From: Photobacterium lutimaris
GTDB taxonomy: Bacteria; Pseudomonadota; Gammaproteobacteria; Enterobacterales; Vibrionaceae
Length of the DNA stretch: 64,000 bases
NCBI RefSeq assembly: GCF_003025555.1
Contig: NZ_PYMH01000005.1
Location: 124,001-188,000, forward strand
Direction of reading: 5' to 3'
Shown here: piece by piece, positions 17,704-27,782 of the stretch
How the letters are laid out: each line of letters opens with the position of its first letter
How positions within the stretch are numbered: the stretch's first letter is position 1
The notes under the pieces: generated by a model
The model's database searches: none
What the model saw: the letters and a program-made list of their open reading frames with translations, nothing else
Told to the model about the DNA's origin: nothing
Position numbers and translations under genes: made by a program

Positions 17704-17957
17704 GTGTTTGCATGATTTTTCAGCAGTGTTAGGCTGCTGGTTATGGAAAAATGCATATTTTTTAAAGAATCTCTGTCTATTTTTGTTAAAAGCCGGACTT
17801 TTACTAAAAAGTATCGGAGAATATAGCAAGACTATCGGAGTGGCGGAAAATAAAATCCCCTCATTGGTAACACTGATGTAACAATTTTCTTGGGTAGGGG
17901 CTGTCAGTAACTGAAAATGCTGTCTACCTGATCCGGTACACTATTGAGGGAATCACT

Positions 17958-20900
17958 ATGTTCAATGCGGCAGAAGTACTTCAGCCTGGGTTTATTGAGC
18001 GTCCACTGGATGAGCTCTGGTCTTTGATTTCGCCACTCTACAGCGTGGATGAATCACAATGGCTGGCGCAGTTGATGCCGTTGGCCGAGCCAACAGCGCA
18101 AGAGCGGCAGTTTACATCCGAGCAAGCCACCAGTCTGATCGAGCGGGTGCGAGCCGATCAGAACGCGATCCAGATGATTGATGCCCTGCTGCTTGAATAC
18201 AGCTTGGACACCAAAGAAGGGATCTTGCTGATGTGTCTGGCTGAAGCGCTGATGCGTATCCCAGATGCCGCCACGGCCGATGCCTTGATCCGTGACAAAC
18301 TCAGCGTGGCAGACTGGAAATCGCACCTGAAAAGCTCTGATTCGCTATTTGTTAACGCCTCTACTTGGGGCCTGATGCTGACCGGTAAGGTGGTGAGTTT
18401 GGATGCCAAGGAAGACGGCACGCCAAGCCATGTTATCAACCGCCTTGTTAACAAGATGTCTGAGCCGGTGATCCGCCAAGCCATGAACCAGGCAATGAAG
18501 ATCATGGGTCACCAGTTTGTACTTGGACGTACCATTGCCGAAGCCATGAAAAATGGCAAAAGCAAACGTGACCAAGGCTTTACCTATTCCTTCGACATGC
18601 TGGGCGAAGCTGCCCTAACTGCCCAAGACGCTCAGAAATATTTCAAAGATTACGTGATGGCTGTTGAGGCGGTTGGTCGTGACAGCTATGCCAGTGACAG
18701 TGGTAGCAACACCCGCTCGCCTGATCCCACAGTGTCTATCAAGCTTTCAGCGTTGCATCCACGTTATGATGTCGCTAACGAAGGCCGCGTGCTGGATGAA
18801 ATGTACGAGTCGGTGCTGTCGCTCCTCAAGCGTGCCCGTGAACTCAATGTCGGCATTACCATTGATGCCGAGGAAGCTGATCGTCTTGAGCTTTCACTGA
18901 AGCTATTCGAAAAACTCTACCGCTCTGATGAAGTAAAAGGGTGGGGGCGCTTTGGGTTGGTGATCCAGGCTTACTCGAAACGTGCCTTGCCGGTACTGGC
19001 GTGGTTGGCAGCATTGGCCAAAGAGCAGGGTGATGTTATCCCGCTGCGCTTGGTAAAAGGGGCGTATTGGGACAGCGAACTGAAATTGTCCCAGCAAAGT
19101 GGCTTTAGTGCTTACCCGGTGTTTACCCGCAAGGAAGCCACTGATGCCTCTTATCTGGCCTGTGCCCGATTCTTGTTGGCCTCCCACCTTAATGGTCTGA
19201 TTTACCCTCAGTTTGCCAGCCATAACGCCCATACGGTATCGGCGGTGATGGCGATGGCCCAATCACACCGAAACTTTGAATTCCAGCGTCTTCATGGCAT
19301 GGGGGATGCACTGTATAACCACGTGATGGAGATGCACCAGACCAACGTCAGGATCTATGCGCCGGTTGGTAGCCATAAGGATCTACTGCCGTATTTGGTT
19401 CGCCGCCTATTGGAAAACGGGGCTAACAGCTCGTTCGTTCACCGTTTGGTTGATGCCAATTGTCCGGTAGAAAGCCTGATCCAGCATCCGGTCGATACCT
19501 TGAAGTCACGTCCTACCCTGCACAACAGTCTGATCCCGTTACCGCCGCAGATTTTCGGTGACGAGCGTAAGAACTCTGCTGGGATCAACATTGATATTGC
19601 CTCGCAATGGCAGCCGTTTAGCGAATCTGTTCAGGCGTTTGCCCATCATCAATGGCAGGCCGGCCCGATTATCAATGGGGTTGCTGTCATAGATAGTGAA
19701 AGTACTGTGGCTGTGACCGCGCCGTATGACCGCCGCGAGAGCGTGGGAACAGTGGCCTTTGCTAATCAAGAGCAGGTTAAACAAGCGATTGCTATCGCAG
19801 CGGATACTTTCCCGCAGTGGTCGTGTCGTCCCGCTTCCGAGCGTGCAGAGTGTTTGCAGCGTCTGGCTGATTTGCTGGAAGCGCATACCGGTGAACTGGT
19901 GGCTCTATGTCATCGCGAAGCGGGTAAAACCATTCAGGACGGTATTGATGAAATTCGCGAGGCGGTAGACTTCTGTCGCTTCTACGCCAATCAGGCATCG
20001 CAAGAGTTTGCCCTGCCAAAACCTGTGATGGGCTTTGACGGTACTACTCGCCAGCTTAGCTATCAGGGGCGTGGCGTCTTCGCTTGTATCAGCCCGTGGA
20101 ACTTCCCGCTGGCCATTTTCCTTGGTCAAGTGTCTGCCGCGCTGGCGGCGGGGAATACCGTGGTGGCCAAACCGGCAGAGCAAACTTCACTGATTGCTTT
20201 CAGAGCGATTGAGCTGATGCTTGAAGCGGGTGTACCTGCTGGCGCTATCCAGTTGTTGCCGGGTACCGGTGCTGAGGTGGGGGCGCCATTGACTGGCGAT
20301 ACCCGTATTGCCGGGGTGGCGTTCACCGGTTCAACTGAAACGGCCCAGCGTATCAACCGCAGCCTAGCAGCCCGTGATTGCGAGCCGGTCCCGTTTATTG
20401 CCGAAACCGGTGGTCAGAATGCCATGATTGTCGACAGTACGGCCTTGCCTGAGCAGGTCGTCCGTGATGTGGTGCGCTCTGCCTTTGCCTCAGCCGGTCA
20501 GCGCTGCTCGGCGCTGCGAGTTTTGTTTATCCAGCAGGATATCGCCGACAGGGTGATTGGTCTGATCAAAGGGGCCATGGCCGAGCTGTCGGTAGGACGT
20601 CCTGAACTGCACAGCACAGACGTTGGCCCGGTGATTGATAAAACGGCCCGCGACAAGCTGTTAACCCATATCCAGTCGCTGAAAAACCAAGCCAAGTTAG
20701 TGGCGCAGGCTGATATTCCTGCCAGCTGCCAGCACGGTGACTTTGTGCCACCGTCGGCGTTTGAAATTCCATCTATTGATGTTCTGAAAAATGAAAACTT
20801 CGGCCCGATCCTGCATATCGTCCGCTTCAAGGCGAGCGAGCTTGATCAGGTGATCGACCAAATCAACCATAGCGGTTTTGGCCTGACCATGGGTGTACAC

Positions 20901-21092
20901 AGCCGCAATGAGCGAACTTACAGCCATATCGAGCGTCGTGCTCGCGTCGGCAACTGCTACATCAACCGGGATCAGGTGGGTGCGGTGGTTGGTGTCCAGC
21001 CATTCGGTGGACAGGGACTGTCGGGGACTGGCCCGAAAGCAGGTGGCCCGCACTACCTGTACCGCTTTACCCAAGATTGTGTTGAAGCCTAA
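17958..21092 (+). CDS. putA: Bifunctional proline dehydrogenase / P5C dehydrogenase PutA (short type)
   Basis: PutA oxidises proline to P5C with FAD and then to glutamate with NAD. The 1044-residue protein has a PRODH barrel (about 170-480; EEADRLELSLKLFEKLYRS, LVKGAYWDSEL, RLHGMGDALY) and an aldehyde dehydrogenase domain (about 560-1035). The latter shows SPWNFPLA, TGGQNAMIVD and the catalytic cysteine in SAGQRCSALRV. It lacks the N-terminal ribbon-helix-helix DNA-binding domain of trifunctional PutA and also lacks the C-terminal extra domain of long PutAs, which instead appears to be encoded by the next gene. A good RBS (GAGGGAA) precedes the ATG. Upstream motif copies suggest control by the adjacent AraC protein. 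Confidence 0.93.
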   Translation: MFNAAEVLQPGFIERPLDELWSLISPLYSVDESQWLAQLMPLAEPTAQERQFTSEQATSLIERVRADQNAIQMIDALLLEYSLDTKEGILLMCLAEALMRIPDAATADALIRDKLSVADWKSHLKSSDSLFVNASTWGLMLTGKVVSLDAKEDGTPSHVINRLVNKMSEPVIRQAMNQAMKIMGHQFVLGRTIAEAMKNGKSKRDQGFTYSFDMLGEAALTAQDAQKYFKDYVMAVEAVGRDSYASDSGSNTRSPDPTVSIKLSALHPRYDVANEGRVLDEMYESVLSLLKRARELNVGITIDAEEADRLELSLKLFEKLYRSDEVKGWGRFGLVIQAYSKRALPVLAWLAALAKEQGDVIPLRLVKGAYWDSELKLSQQSGFSAYPVFTRKEATDASYLACARFLLASHLNGLIYPQFASHNAHTVSAVMAMAQSHRNFEFQRLHGMGDALYNHVMEMHQTNVRIYAPVGSHKDLLPYLVRRLLENGANSSFVHRLVDANCPVESLIQHPVDTLKSRPTLHNSLIPLPPQIFGDERKNSAGINIDIASQWQPFSESVQAFAHHQWQAGPIINGVAVIDSESTVAVTAPYDRRESVGTVAFANQEQVKQAIAIAADTFPQWSCRPASERAECLQRLADLLEAHTGELVALCHREAGKTIQDGIDEIREAVDFCRFYANQASQEFALPKPVMGFDGTTRQLSYQGRGVFACISPWNFPLAIFLGQVSAALAAGNTVVAKPAEQTSLIAFRAIELMLEAGVPAGAIQLLPGTGAEVGAPLTGDTRIAGVAFTGSTETAQRINRSLAARDCEPVPFIAETGGQNAMIVDSTALPEQVVRDVVRSAFASAGQRCSALRVLFIQQDIADRVIGLIKGAMAELSVGRPELHSTDVGPVIDKTARDKLLTHIQSLKNQAKLVAQADIPASCQHGDFVPPSAFEIPSIDVLKNENFGPILHIVRFKASELDQVIDQINHSGFGLTMGVHSRNERTYSHIERRARVGNCYINRDQVGAVVGVQPFGGQGLSGTGPKAGGPHYLYRFTQDCVEA

Positions 21093-21120
21093 TAACCGTC
21101 GAGAGATTTAAGGAGTGATC

Positions 21121-21813
21121 ATGACTATTCAAACATTGGTAAATAAAAGCTCGGCGGCATGGGAAGGCTGGAACAACCTAGGCTATGAAGTACGAACCCG
21201 CATCCTGCGTCACTGGAGCGAACAACTGACCACCGAAAGCCATGCCATGGTGGAGTTTCAGTGTCGTCATGCTAAAGAGCATGTGGCTCCCACCTTGTTG
21301 ATGCCGGGTCCAACCGGTGAAACCAACGAGCTTTACTGTGCTGGACGTGGCAGCTTTATTATCATTGCTGACAGTGACACATCTATGGTGGCCCTGGTAG
21401 GGCAGCTTTCTGCAGCATTAGTAACAGGCAATACCGTGTATGTCTGCCTGCCTGCAGATTACCCGGTGAAAGCAAAAGACTTGGTCGCACAGTTAGAACA
21501 AAGCGGCTGTGCTGGCGGTGTGATCACTGCTATCGATAACGATCAGCTTGCTGACTTGGTCAGCCACCCTTCGGTGGCTGGTGTGGCCTATGCCGGCAAG
21601 CTGTCAACCACCCAGGCGCTTTCGCGCCAACTTGCTGCCCGAGACGGCTTGCTTGCTCAGCTTATCAGTGAAACTGATACCGACAAGCTTCCGGTGATCG
21701 GCAGCCCAACATACTCACTGCGTTTTGTGACCGAGAGGACACGGACTATCAATATTACAGCGGTTGGTGGTAATGCCACCTTGCTGGAATTGGGGAGTGG
21801 TGAGGAACACTAA
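21121..21813 (+). CDS. Separate PutA C-terminal domain-like protein (inactive ALDH fold)
   Basis: A 230-residue aldehyde dehydrogenase-superfamily-like protein with no catalytic cysteine. The middle (SMVALVGQLSAALVTGNTVY, VAGVAYAGKLSTTQALSRQL) resembles the Rossmann part of ALDH. The end, TERTRTINITAVGGNATLL, closely resembles the conserved C-terminal motif of long PutA proteins that covers the substrate-channelling tunnel. It lies 28 bp after putA with AAGGAG before the ATG, and before putP in the same operon. I infer that it acts in trans as the missing PutA C-terminal domain. Such proteins are usually annotated as P5C dehydrogenase, which the missing active site does not support. Confidence 0.75.
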   Translation: MTIQTLVNKSSAAWEGWNNLGYEVRTRILRHWSEQLTTESHAMVEFQCRHAKEHVAPTLLMPGPTGETNELYCAGRGSFIIIADSDTSMVALVGQLSAALVTGNTVYVCLPADYPVKAKDLVAQLEQSGCAGGVITAIDNDQLADLVSHPSVAGVAYAGKLSTTQALSRQLAARDGLLAQLISETDTDKLPVIGSPTYSLRFVTERTRTINITAVGGNATLLELGSGEEH

Positions 21814-21908
21814 CTTTGGGTTGTGCCGCTATATGCAGGAGGACTAGCTTGCAACCTGCCGGCGGCTGACAGCAACCCATCGCTGATTGTCAGCGTTATA
21901 ACCAAAAT

Positions 21909-21932
21909 GCCCCTGCAACGAACAGGGGCTTT
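21909..21932 (+). other. Intercistronic hairpin before putP
   Basis: GCCCCTG/CAGGGGC with a 7-nt loop and a weak TTTAA tail lies 20 bp before the putP start. The poor U-tract suggests an attenuating or mRNA-stabilising hairpin rather than a full terminator. Confidence 0.5.
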
Positions 21933-21951
21933 AAGTGAGGGAACTCAAACA

Positions 21952-23448
21952 ATGATAGAGAATAGCTTTGCTATTACAGCAACGTTCGTCGCCTACCTGA
22001 TCGGTATGCTGGCCATTGGCTACATCGCTTATAAGCGTACGTCTAATTCAGCCGATTATTTCCTCGGTGGACGCACACTCGGACCGTGGCCTGCAGCGTT
22101 GTCTGCTGGAGCATCGGATATGAGTGGTTGGTTGCTTCTGGGCCTGCCTGGTTACGCTTATGCGGCAGGTCTCGAGTCCCTGTGGCTGGCTGGCGGCTTG
22201 TTGCTAGGGACATGGCTTAACTGGCTGATCTGTGCCAAGCGCCTGCGTACTTACAGTATTACGACCGATAATGCGTTGACCATCCCGGAGTTTCTGGCTC
22301 GCCGTTTCAACGATAAATCCAAGCTGCTCCAAACTATTTCAGCATTCTTTATCTTGCTGTTTTTTCTTTTCTATACCAGCTCGGGTTTGGTTGCCGGTGG
22401 TAAGTTGTTCGAGACGGTCTTCGGTCTTGATTACACTATCGCGGTGGTTGTCGGTACGGTGTGTGTGGTCTCATACACGTTGTTCGGTGGTTTCCTTGCG
22501 GTTTCTTGGACCGACTTGGTGCAGGGCTTGTTGATGTCGGCGGCATTGCTGATTGTGCCTATTGCTGCGATGAACGGTAGCCCGGGTGATCTGGCCATAG
22601 CGCTGGAAGCGAAAAACCCTGAGCTGATGACCTTGTTCAATGATGTGAAGGGTGAACCGTTATCGGCCATTGCGATTATCTCGCTGGCGGCTTGGGGCCT
22701 GGGGTATTTTGGTCAGCCGCATATTTTGGCGCGATTCAAGGCAACCCGTAGCAACGCTGATATCACAACCGCTCGCCGCATTGCGGTAGGCTGGACTGCT
22801 TTGTCGATGGCCGGTGCCGTGTTGGTGGGTTTGGTGGGGATCTTGTTTGTTGATAACCAGCTAGCCGGTAATTTGGATGACGGTGAACGTATCTTCATGC
22901 TACTGGTGAACTCTATGTTCCACCCTGTGATTGCCGGTATTTTGCTAGCGGCTATCTTGGCGGCAATCATGAGTACGGCGGACTCCCAGTTGTTGGTATC
23001 GTCATCGGCGTTGGCAGAAGACTTCTATAAGCAGGTATTCCGCCCACAAGCAACATCGGAAGAGATTGTCACCGTTGGCCGTATTGCGGTTATCGTCCTG
23101 TCGATTATTGCGCTGATGCTGGCTATGAATCCAGATAGCACTGTACTTGGCCTTGTGTCATACGCATGGGCAGGCTTCGGTGCTGCCTTCGGTCCGGCAT
23201 TGCTGCTGAGTTTGTTCTGGAAAGAGATGAACCGCAACGGTGCGCTGGCCGGTATTATCGTCGGTGCACTGACCGTAGTCATTTGGAAACAGCTGACTGG
23301 CGGTATTTTTGATCTTTACGAAATTGTCCCAGGCTTTATCTTTGCGACCATCACCATTGTTGTGGTGAGCAAGATGACTGGTGGTGCATCGAAAGAAGTG
23401 GAAGCACAGTTCGACGCTTACCAGAAAAACTTGGTTGAGTTTAAGTAA
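21952..23448 (+). CDS. putP: Sodium/proline symporter PutP
   Basis: A 498-residue sodium:solute symporter with about 13 membrane helices. PutP signatures include SADYFLGGRTLGPWPAALSA, GASDMSGWLLLGLPG, and the sodium-site region AAIMSTADSQLLVSSSALAEDF. It imports proline with sodium for catabolism by PutA, which is encoded in the same operon. The ATG at 21952 follows GAGGGAA by 8 bp. The frame extends upstream to 21823 but lacks symporter similarity there. A strong terminator follows. Confidence 0.94.
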   Translation: MIENSFAITATFVAYLIGMLAIGYIAYKRTSNSADYFLGGRTLGPWPAALSAGASDMSGWLLLGLPGYAYAAGLESLWLAGGLLLGTWLNWLICAKRLRTYSITTDNALTIPEFLARRFNDKSKLLQTISAFFILLFFLFYTSSGLVAGGKLFETVFGLDYTIAVVVGTVCVVSYTLFGGFLAVSWTDLVQGLLMSAALLIVPIAAMNGSPGDLAIALEAKNPELMTLFNDVKGEPLSAIAIISLAAWGLGYFGQPHILARFKATRSNADITTARRIAVGWTALSMAGAVLVGLVGILFVDNQLAGNLDDGERIFMLLVNSMFHPVIAGILLAAILAAIMSTADSQLLVSSSALAEDFYKQVFRPQATSEEIVTVGRIAVIVLSIIALMLAMNPDSTVLGLVSYAWAGFGAAFGPALLLSLFWKEMNRNGALAGIIVGALTVVIWKQLTGGIFDLYEIVPGFIFATITIVVVSKMTGGASKEVEAQFDAYQKNLVEFK

Positions 23449-23478
23449 TCGATTTGGCGTAAACCGTCTTAGAGCAAG

Positions 23479-23507
23479 CGGCTTCTCTTTTGAGAAGCCG
23501 TTTTTTT
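23479..23507 (+). terminator. Intrinsic terminator of the put operon
   Basis: CGGCTTCTC/GAGAAGCCG with a 4-nt loop is followed by seven T, 31 bp after putP. Confidence 0.92.
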
Positions 23508-23764
23508 ATCGGTAAAGCAAAGCCTATACAGTTGTTTTGACTGATTTTTAATCACTTGAACGAATTTGATAAAAATATATTTGAGTGTTCCGTTTTTGTA
23601 TAAGCTTTTGACTTTAAAGGGTTATAAGTTGGTTTTGTGAAGTGGGCAACGCAAATTTAACCTATCCGTGTACTAGTTTACTATTACATTGTTGCGGTGG
23701 TTCTGATAGCTTGTGCTGGCAAACACGCATTATTGTTCAAACTATCACTAGAAGTACCGGTTAA
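23508..23764. other. AT-rich promoter region of the porin gene
   Basis: About 260 bp with no gene. It must hold the porin promoter; no clear operator palindrome was recognised. Confidence 0.4.
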
Positions 23765-24874
23765 ATGAAGCTGAAAATTTCCTCTGTTGTCATCTCTACC
23801 CTTTTACTCGCTGGTCAAGCATCGGCTTTTACTCTTTATGAAGATGACCAAAACAAATTCGATATTGGTGGCGTTTTCGTCCTTGATGCATTCCAACCTG
23901 TCTGGGGTGAGGATGACATTTTCTCTGCCACAAGAAGTATCCTGAACATGGGCTTTGAGCGCCAGTTACAAGAAGGCTGGACACTGGATGCCAAGTTCGA
24001 GTGGGATCAGTTTTTAAATAACCCAACCTCGGGCAGTAGCAACTTCCGAAACCGCTTGGGCTATGTAACCATCAATAACGATGAGCTGGGTAGCCTGCGT
24101 TTTGGTAAGCAATGGTCGGCTTACCATGATGTTGCGCGTTACATGGATAACCTGATCATCATTGACCCGGATGCCACGCCTATCTATTCAGAAGGGACAG
24201 ATGGCGGTTTTGCGGCTACGGGCCGTGGTGATAACTTGGTCGCCTATCGTTACAGCAACAACGGCGTCAACGTATCGGCGCACTACGGTTTTACCAGTAA
24301 TGGTGAAACTGGCAGCTTTGAAGATGAAGACAAGCAAGTTCAAAGCGATACCGTTAAGCGTGACTACAACTACGCGCTATCGACCAGCTACGATTTTGAC
24401 TCGGGTGTGAGCCTGGGTGTGGCTTACCTTGAGAACAAGGTCGAAGTGGCAAAAGCGAGCGATGTTAATGGCCTTGAAGACGGTGACAAGCAGACAGCGT
24501 TGACCGTAGGTGGTCAGTATGTGGCTGGTGGCTTGAAAGTAGCAGCGGTTTACACCAAGGGTGAAAACATCCACAAAGCGGGTCTGCAGGGGGGCCCTCG
24601 CACTGAATGGGCTGATGCCAACGCCGTCGATGTGTATGCCCACTACGCGCTGGACTCAGGTCTTCGTCCATACGCTTATGTCTCGCATGTTGACTTCGAT
24701 GGTGAAGGCGATGTGACTGGCGACCGCCAAGTCTATGCTGTCGGCCTGTCTTACGCCTTCACGCCGAAAACGGTATTGTCGTTCGAAGCCAAGCGTAACG
24801 AGTTGAATGAATTCCGTGGTGAATCTAGCCGTACCGACAACGGTGGTGGCTTCAACTTCGCGTACGTCTTCTAA
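23765..24874 (+). CDS. Outer-membrane porin, Gram-negative trimeric type
   Basis: A 369-residue general-diffusion-type porin. The signal peptide MKLKISSVVISTLLLAGQASA is cleaved before FTLYEDD (given here as MKLKISSVVIS plus TLLLAGQASA). The mature part alternates short amphipathic strands with acidic loops and ends in the outer-membrane motif FNFAYVF with terminal Phe. It includes the family phrases GSLRFGKQWSAYHDVARY (constriction-loop start) and YRYSNNGVNVSAHYGF. The role is diffusion of small solutes across the outer membrane. It is monocistronic between put and sdaA, ending at a terminator. Confidence 0.88.
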   Translation: MKLKISSVVISTLLLAGQASAFTLYEDDQNKFDIGGVFVLDAFQPVWGEDDIFSATRSILNMGFERQLQEGWTLDAKFEWDQFLNNPTSGSSNFRNRLGYVTINNDELGSLRFGKQWSAYHDVARYMDNLIIIDPDATPIYSEGTDGGFAATGRGDNLVAYRYSNNGVNVSAHYGFTSNGETGSFEDEDKQVQSDTVKRDYNYALSTSYDFDSGVSLGVAYLENKVEVAKASDVNGLEDGDKQTALTVGGQYVAGGLKVAAVYTKGENIHKAGLQGGPRTEWADANAVDVYAHYALDSGLRPYAYVSHVDFDGEGDVTGDRQVYAVGLSYAFTPKTVLSFEAKRNELNEFRGESSRTDNGGGFNFAYVF

Positions 24875-24902
24875 CCTTGCTTCTAAGTGTAGAGAAGCAG
24901 AT

Positions 24903-24931
24903 AAAAGGCTGGCATTATTGCCGGCCTTTTT
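24903..24931. terminator. Intrinsic terminator between porin and sdaA
   Basis: AAGGCTGGC/GCCGGCCTT (one wobble pair), flanked by AAAA and TTTT, lies between the convergent genes and can act in both directions. Confidence 0.85.
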
Positions 24932-24964
24932 AGTATTGGTTGACCTCCGCCTCGGTCCAGAGGC

Positions 24965-26335
24965 CTACTCACACGGTGGCGCGAGGTGGATCATTGCCAA
25001 GCCGCCTAGCGAGGTTTCGCGGTATTTCTTGTTCATGTCTTTACCGGTTTGGTACATGGTATCGATGACCTTGTCGAGGGAAATACGCGACTTGCTGTTG
25101 CGCTTGAGCGCCATACGCGAGGCGTTTATCGCTTTCATCGCGCCCATCGCATTGCGTTCGATACATGGGATCTGAACCAGTCCACCGATTGGATCGCAGG
25201 TCATTCCCAGCGAGTGCTCCATGGCAATTTCTGCCGCCATGCAGATCTGCTCGTTGCTGCCGCCGCGAATCGCCGTTAACCCCGCCGCCGCCATCGAAGA
25301 CGACACGCCAATTTCTCCCTGACAGCCCACTTCAGCCCCCGAGATAGACGCATTCATTTTGTATAGCATGCCAATGGCCGCAGAGACAGCTAGGAAGTCC
25401 TTGAGCTGTTTATCGTTCAGTTCGCGAATAAACTTGTTGTAGTACATCAGCACGGCAGGGATCACCCCCGCAGCCCCATTGGTGGGTGAGGTGACAACTT
25501 GGCCGCCTGCTGCGTTTTCTTCGCTGACGGCAAAGGCGAACAGGTTTACCCAATCCAATATCACCATCGGATCGTTTTCGATCTCTTGATTGGACTCGAG
25601 CTTTTTCAGCAATGCCGGCGCGCGGCGCACCACATGTAGGCCCCCTTCCAGTATTCCCTCAGTTTCAAAACCACGGGCCATACAGCTTGACATCACCTGC
25701 CAGATTTGAGCAGCTTTGGCATCCAATTCCTCTTGGCTGCGGAAAGCCAGCTCATTGCGCAGGAACATCGCCCCGATGCTGATCCCTTCGCGCTCGGTGG
25801 TTTTCAGGATATCTTCAGCGGAGTTAAATGCGAACGGTACTGTGACCTCGCTGGTGGCTTTGCCGTTTTGTAGCTCGTCAGCGGTAGCAATGAAACCGCC
25901 ACCAATCGAATAGTAGGTCTCGATGAAAAGTTGTTTGCCTGATTGGTCGAAGGCGGTAATGGTCATGCCATTTTCATGCAGAGGCAGGTTATCGCTGTGG
26001 AACAGCATGTCAGTATCGACATCAAAACTGATCGTCTTCTTGCCTGCAAGTGGCAAGGTTTTGTTGGCGACCCCTTCAGCCATCGCTCGATTGGCTGCTT
26101 GAATGTCAATTGCATCAGGTTTGTTGTTCATCAAGCCTAAGATTGACGCGCGGTCGGTGTGGTGCCCTTTACCGGTCAGAGACAAGGAACCGTATAAGTC
26201 CACCTGCACCCGAGCCACATCGTCTAATATGGCTGCGATTTTCACGCAGAAATCAAATCCGGCCAGCATTGGCCCATTGGTGTGGGAGCTGGATGGGCCA
26301 ACACCCACTTTATAGATATCAAAGATCGATAACAT
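24965..26335 (-). CDS. sdaA: L-serine dehydratase (iron-sulfur type)
   Basis: This single-chain [4Fe-4S] enzyme deaminates L-serine to pyruvate and ammonia. The 456-residue length and motifs are typical: an N-terminal beta domain starting [19 protein letters not shown] (signature GPSSSHT), and an alpha domain with cluster cysteines in [17 protein letters not shown] and [23 protein letters not shown] lies 6 bp before the ATG. The gene is monocistronic. Near putA and eda it feeds pyruvate, in line with amino-acid use. Confidence 0.94.
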   Translation of the reverse strand: MLSIFDIYKVGVGPSSSHTNGPMLAGFDFCVKIAAILDDVARVQVDLYGSLSLTGKGHHTDRASILGLMNNKPDAIDIQAANRAMAEGVANKTLPLAGKKTISFDVDTDMLFHSDNLPLHENGMTITAFDQSGKQLFIETYYSIGGGFIATADELQNGKATSEVTVPFAFNSAEDILKTTEREGISIGAMFLRNELAFRSQEELDAKAAQIWQVMSSCMARGFETEGILEGGLHVVRRAPALLKKLESNQEIENDPMVILDWVNLFAFAVSEENAAGGQVVTSPTNGAAGVIPAVLMYYNKFIRELNDKQLKDFLAVSAAIGMLYKMNASISGAEVGCQGEIGVSSSMAAAGLTAIRGGSNEQICMAAEIAMEHSLGMTCDPIGGLVQIPCIERNAMGAMKAINASRMALKRNSKSRISLDKVIDTMYQTGKDMNKKYRETSLGGLAMIHLAPPCE

Positions 26336-26509
26336 AGTACGTCCTTAAAATAACTCTGCCAGCTGGTGGCATAAAGTCGTCTTGCAAGCCGCTAATACTA
26401 AAAGCATATACTGGCTATAGGTTTAAGGGGGAGGTTTTTATGTTGTTCGACCGGTTTTTTCAAATATCGCAATGTAGATGTATTTAAAGAGCACCAAAGG
26501 TTGTGTTCC
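26336..26509. other. Intergenic region upstream of sdaA
   Basis: A 174-bp stretch that should contain the sdaA promoter. No gene and no strong palindrome are seen. Confidence 0.4.
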
Positions 26510-26556
26510 TCCAAAAAACAATCGCAGAAATGCTGATGAGTGAAAGCATTTCTGCG
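26510..26556 (-). terminator. Intrinsic terminator of the yiaWV-like operon
   Basis: CGCAGAAATGCT/AGCATTTCTGCG forms a 12-bp stem. On the minus strand it is followed within a few bases by TTGTTTTTTG. It lies about 95 bp after the HlyD-family gene. Confidence 0.7.
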
Positions 26557-26651
26557 CAAAGCAAACAAATTGTTCGCTAAGGTTCTTATTGGCTAGATGG
26601 CCTTAGAGTCAAGGCCAATATCTTATTTGTATTCTTTGTGACTTTGCCGGA

Positions 26652-27782
26652 TCAATGGTCAAGGAATAGGTAGTTCTGCCAGCTCTTCATTCTGATCAGC
26701 ACCTTGCGCATTACCGAGACATGTTCGAAGCTGTCTGAGTAAACCGCAATCTCGACATTGGCGCCCTGCGGCAGGTGGTATTCGCTCAAATCATCGGTGA
26801 TTTTCAGTTTAACCAATGGGCGGCCTTGGCGAAGCAGTTGATCGCTGCCATAAAGTACGCCCGAGGCTTGAACCTGGCTTTCGCCAATAGCCGGTAATAC
26901 CTCGATCACTTCACCCTGGAATGTCTTGCCAGGCAGGGCACGAAAGATAAAATCAGCCTTGAACCCAGGGCGTAGCCTGAGCAGTGAATTCTGCCTGAAG
27001 GCACCGATAAAGAATTGCTCTTCCTGGTGGATAAAGGTCATTACCGGTTTTAGTGGTAAGGGAACAGCCATCATGCCGGGCCGCAACGTTACCTGGGTAA
27101 CATAGCCATCGGTGGGAGCGTGGACCACGGTTTCATCGAGGTTGAACTGGGCTTGTATCAACTGGGCACGTACTTTGGCAATCGCTGTGTTTTCCCCCAT
27201 GATTTGCGATTCGTAGGCGAGTCTGGCGCGTTGTTCTTCCGCCCGAGCTGCGGAGAGTGATGCCTCGGCACTGCGGTAGAATTGGCGGCGGTTATCCACG
27301 TCCGATTTGGTAAACGCCCCGCGCTTAAACCCCTTTTCATAGCGCTGGTATTGGGCCAGAGTCCGATCTCGTTCGGCTATCGCCCGCTCGGTACTGGCTT
27401 TGGCGGCGTGGTATGCCGCTTCAAGGCCCATGACATTTTGCTTCGCTTCAGCAAGGGTCGCTAACTGCAGCTGGACTTCTGCTTCGTATAGGGTGGGATC
27501 GATACGGAAAAGTACATCGCCTTTTTTAACTGGGGTATTGGCCTCAACTGGGACCTCTATCACCTTCCCTCTCACGCCAGACACAATGGGGGTTGTAACA
27601 TAAAACTGCCCGCCCATGTTGCTGTGCGGGTGGTTATAGTTCATCAGCAATATCAATGTCCCAATCAGGATGATGCCGCCGAGTACCGCAGTCGGTACCG
27701 TCCACTTGTTGAGAGGGATTTTGAAGATTTTAAAGATGGCAATACACAGCGCGGTGTAGGTAAGAATGAGTAATAGATCCAT
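26652..27782 (-). CDS. yiaV: HlyD-family membrane fusion protein, YiaV-like
   Basis: A 376-residue periplasmic adaptor anchored by N-terminal helices (about 2-20 and 28-48). A biotinyl/lipoyl-like segment split around a coiled-coil hairpin follows: GKVIEVPVEANTPVKKGDVL near 70-90, coiled coil about 105-210, and VVHAPTDGYVTQVTLRPG near 225. A beta-barrel domain comes last. It resembles E. coli YiaV/YibH and the AaeA type, which lack a dedicated outer-membrane partner in the operon. The start overlaps the yiaW stop by one base. The transported substance is unknown. Confidence 0.85.
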   Translation of the reverse strand: MDLLLILTYTALCIAIFKIFKIPLNKWTVPTAVLGGIILIGTLILLMNYNHPHSNMGGQFYVTTPIVSGVRGKVIEVPVEANTPVKKGDVLFRIDPTLYEAEVQLQLATLAEAKQNVMGLEAAYHAAKASTERAIAERDRTLAQYQRYEKGFKRGAFTKSDVDNRRQFYRSAEASLSAARAEEQRARLAYESQIMGENTAIAKVRAQLIQAQFNLDETVVHAPTDGYVTQVTLRPGMMAVPLPLKPVMTFIHQEEQFFIGAFRQNSLLRLRPGFKADFIFRALPGKTFQGEVIEVLPAIGESQVQASGVLYGSDQLLRQGRPLVKLKITDDLSEYHLPQGANVEIAVYSDSFEHVSVMRKVLIRMKSWQNYLFLDH

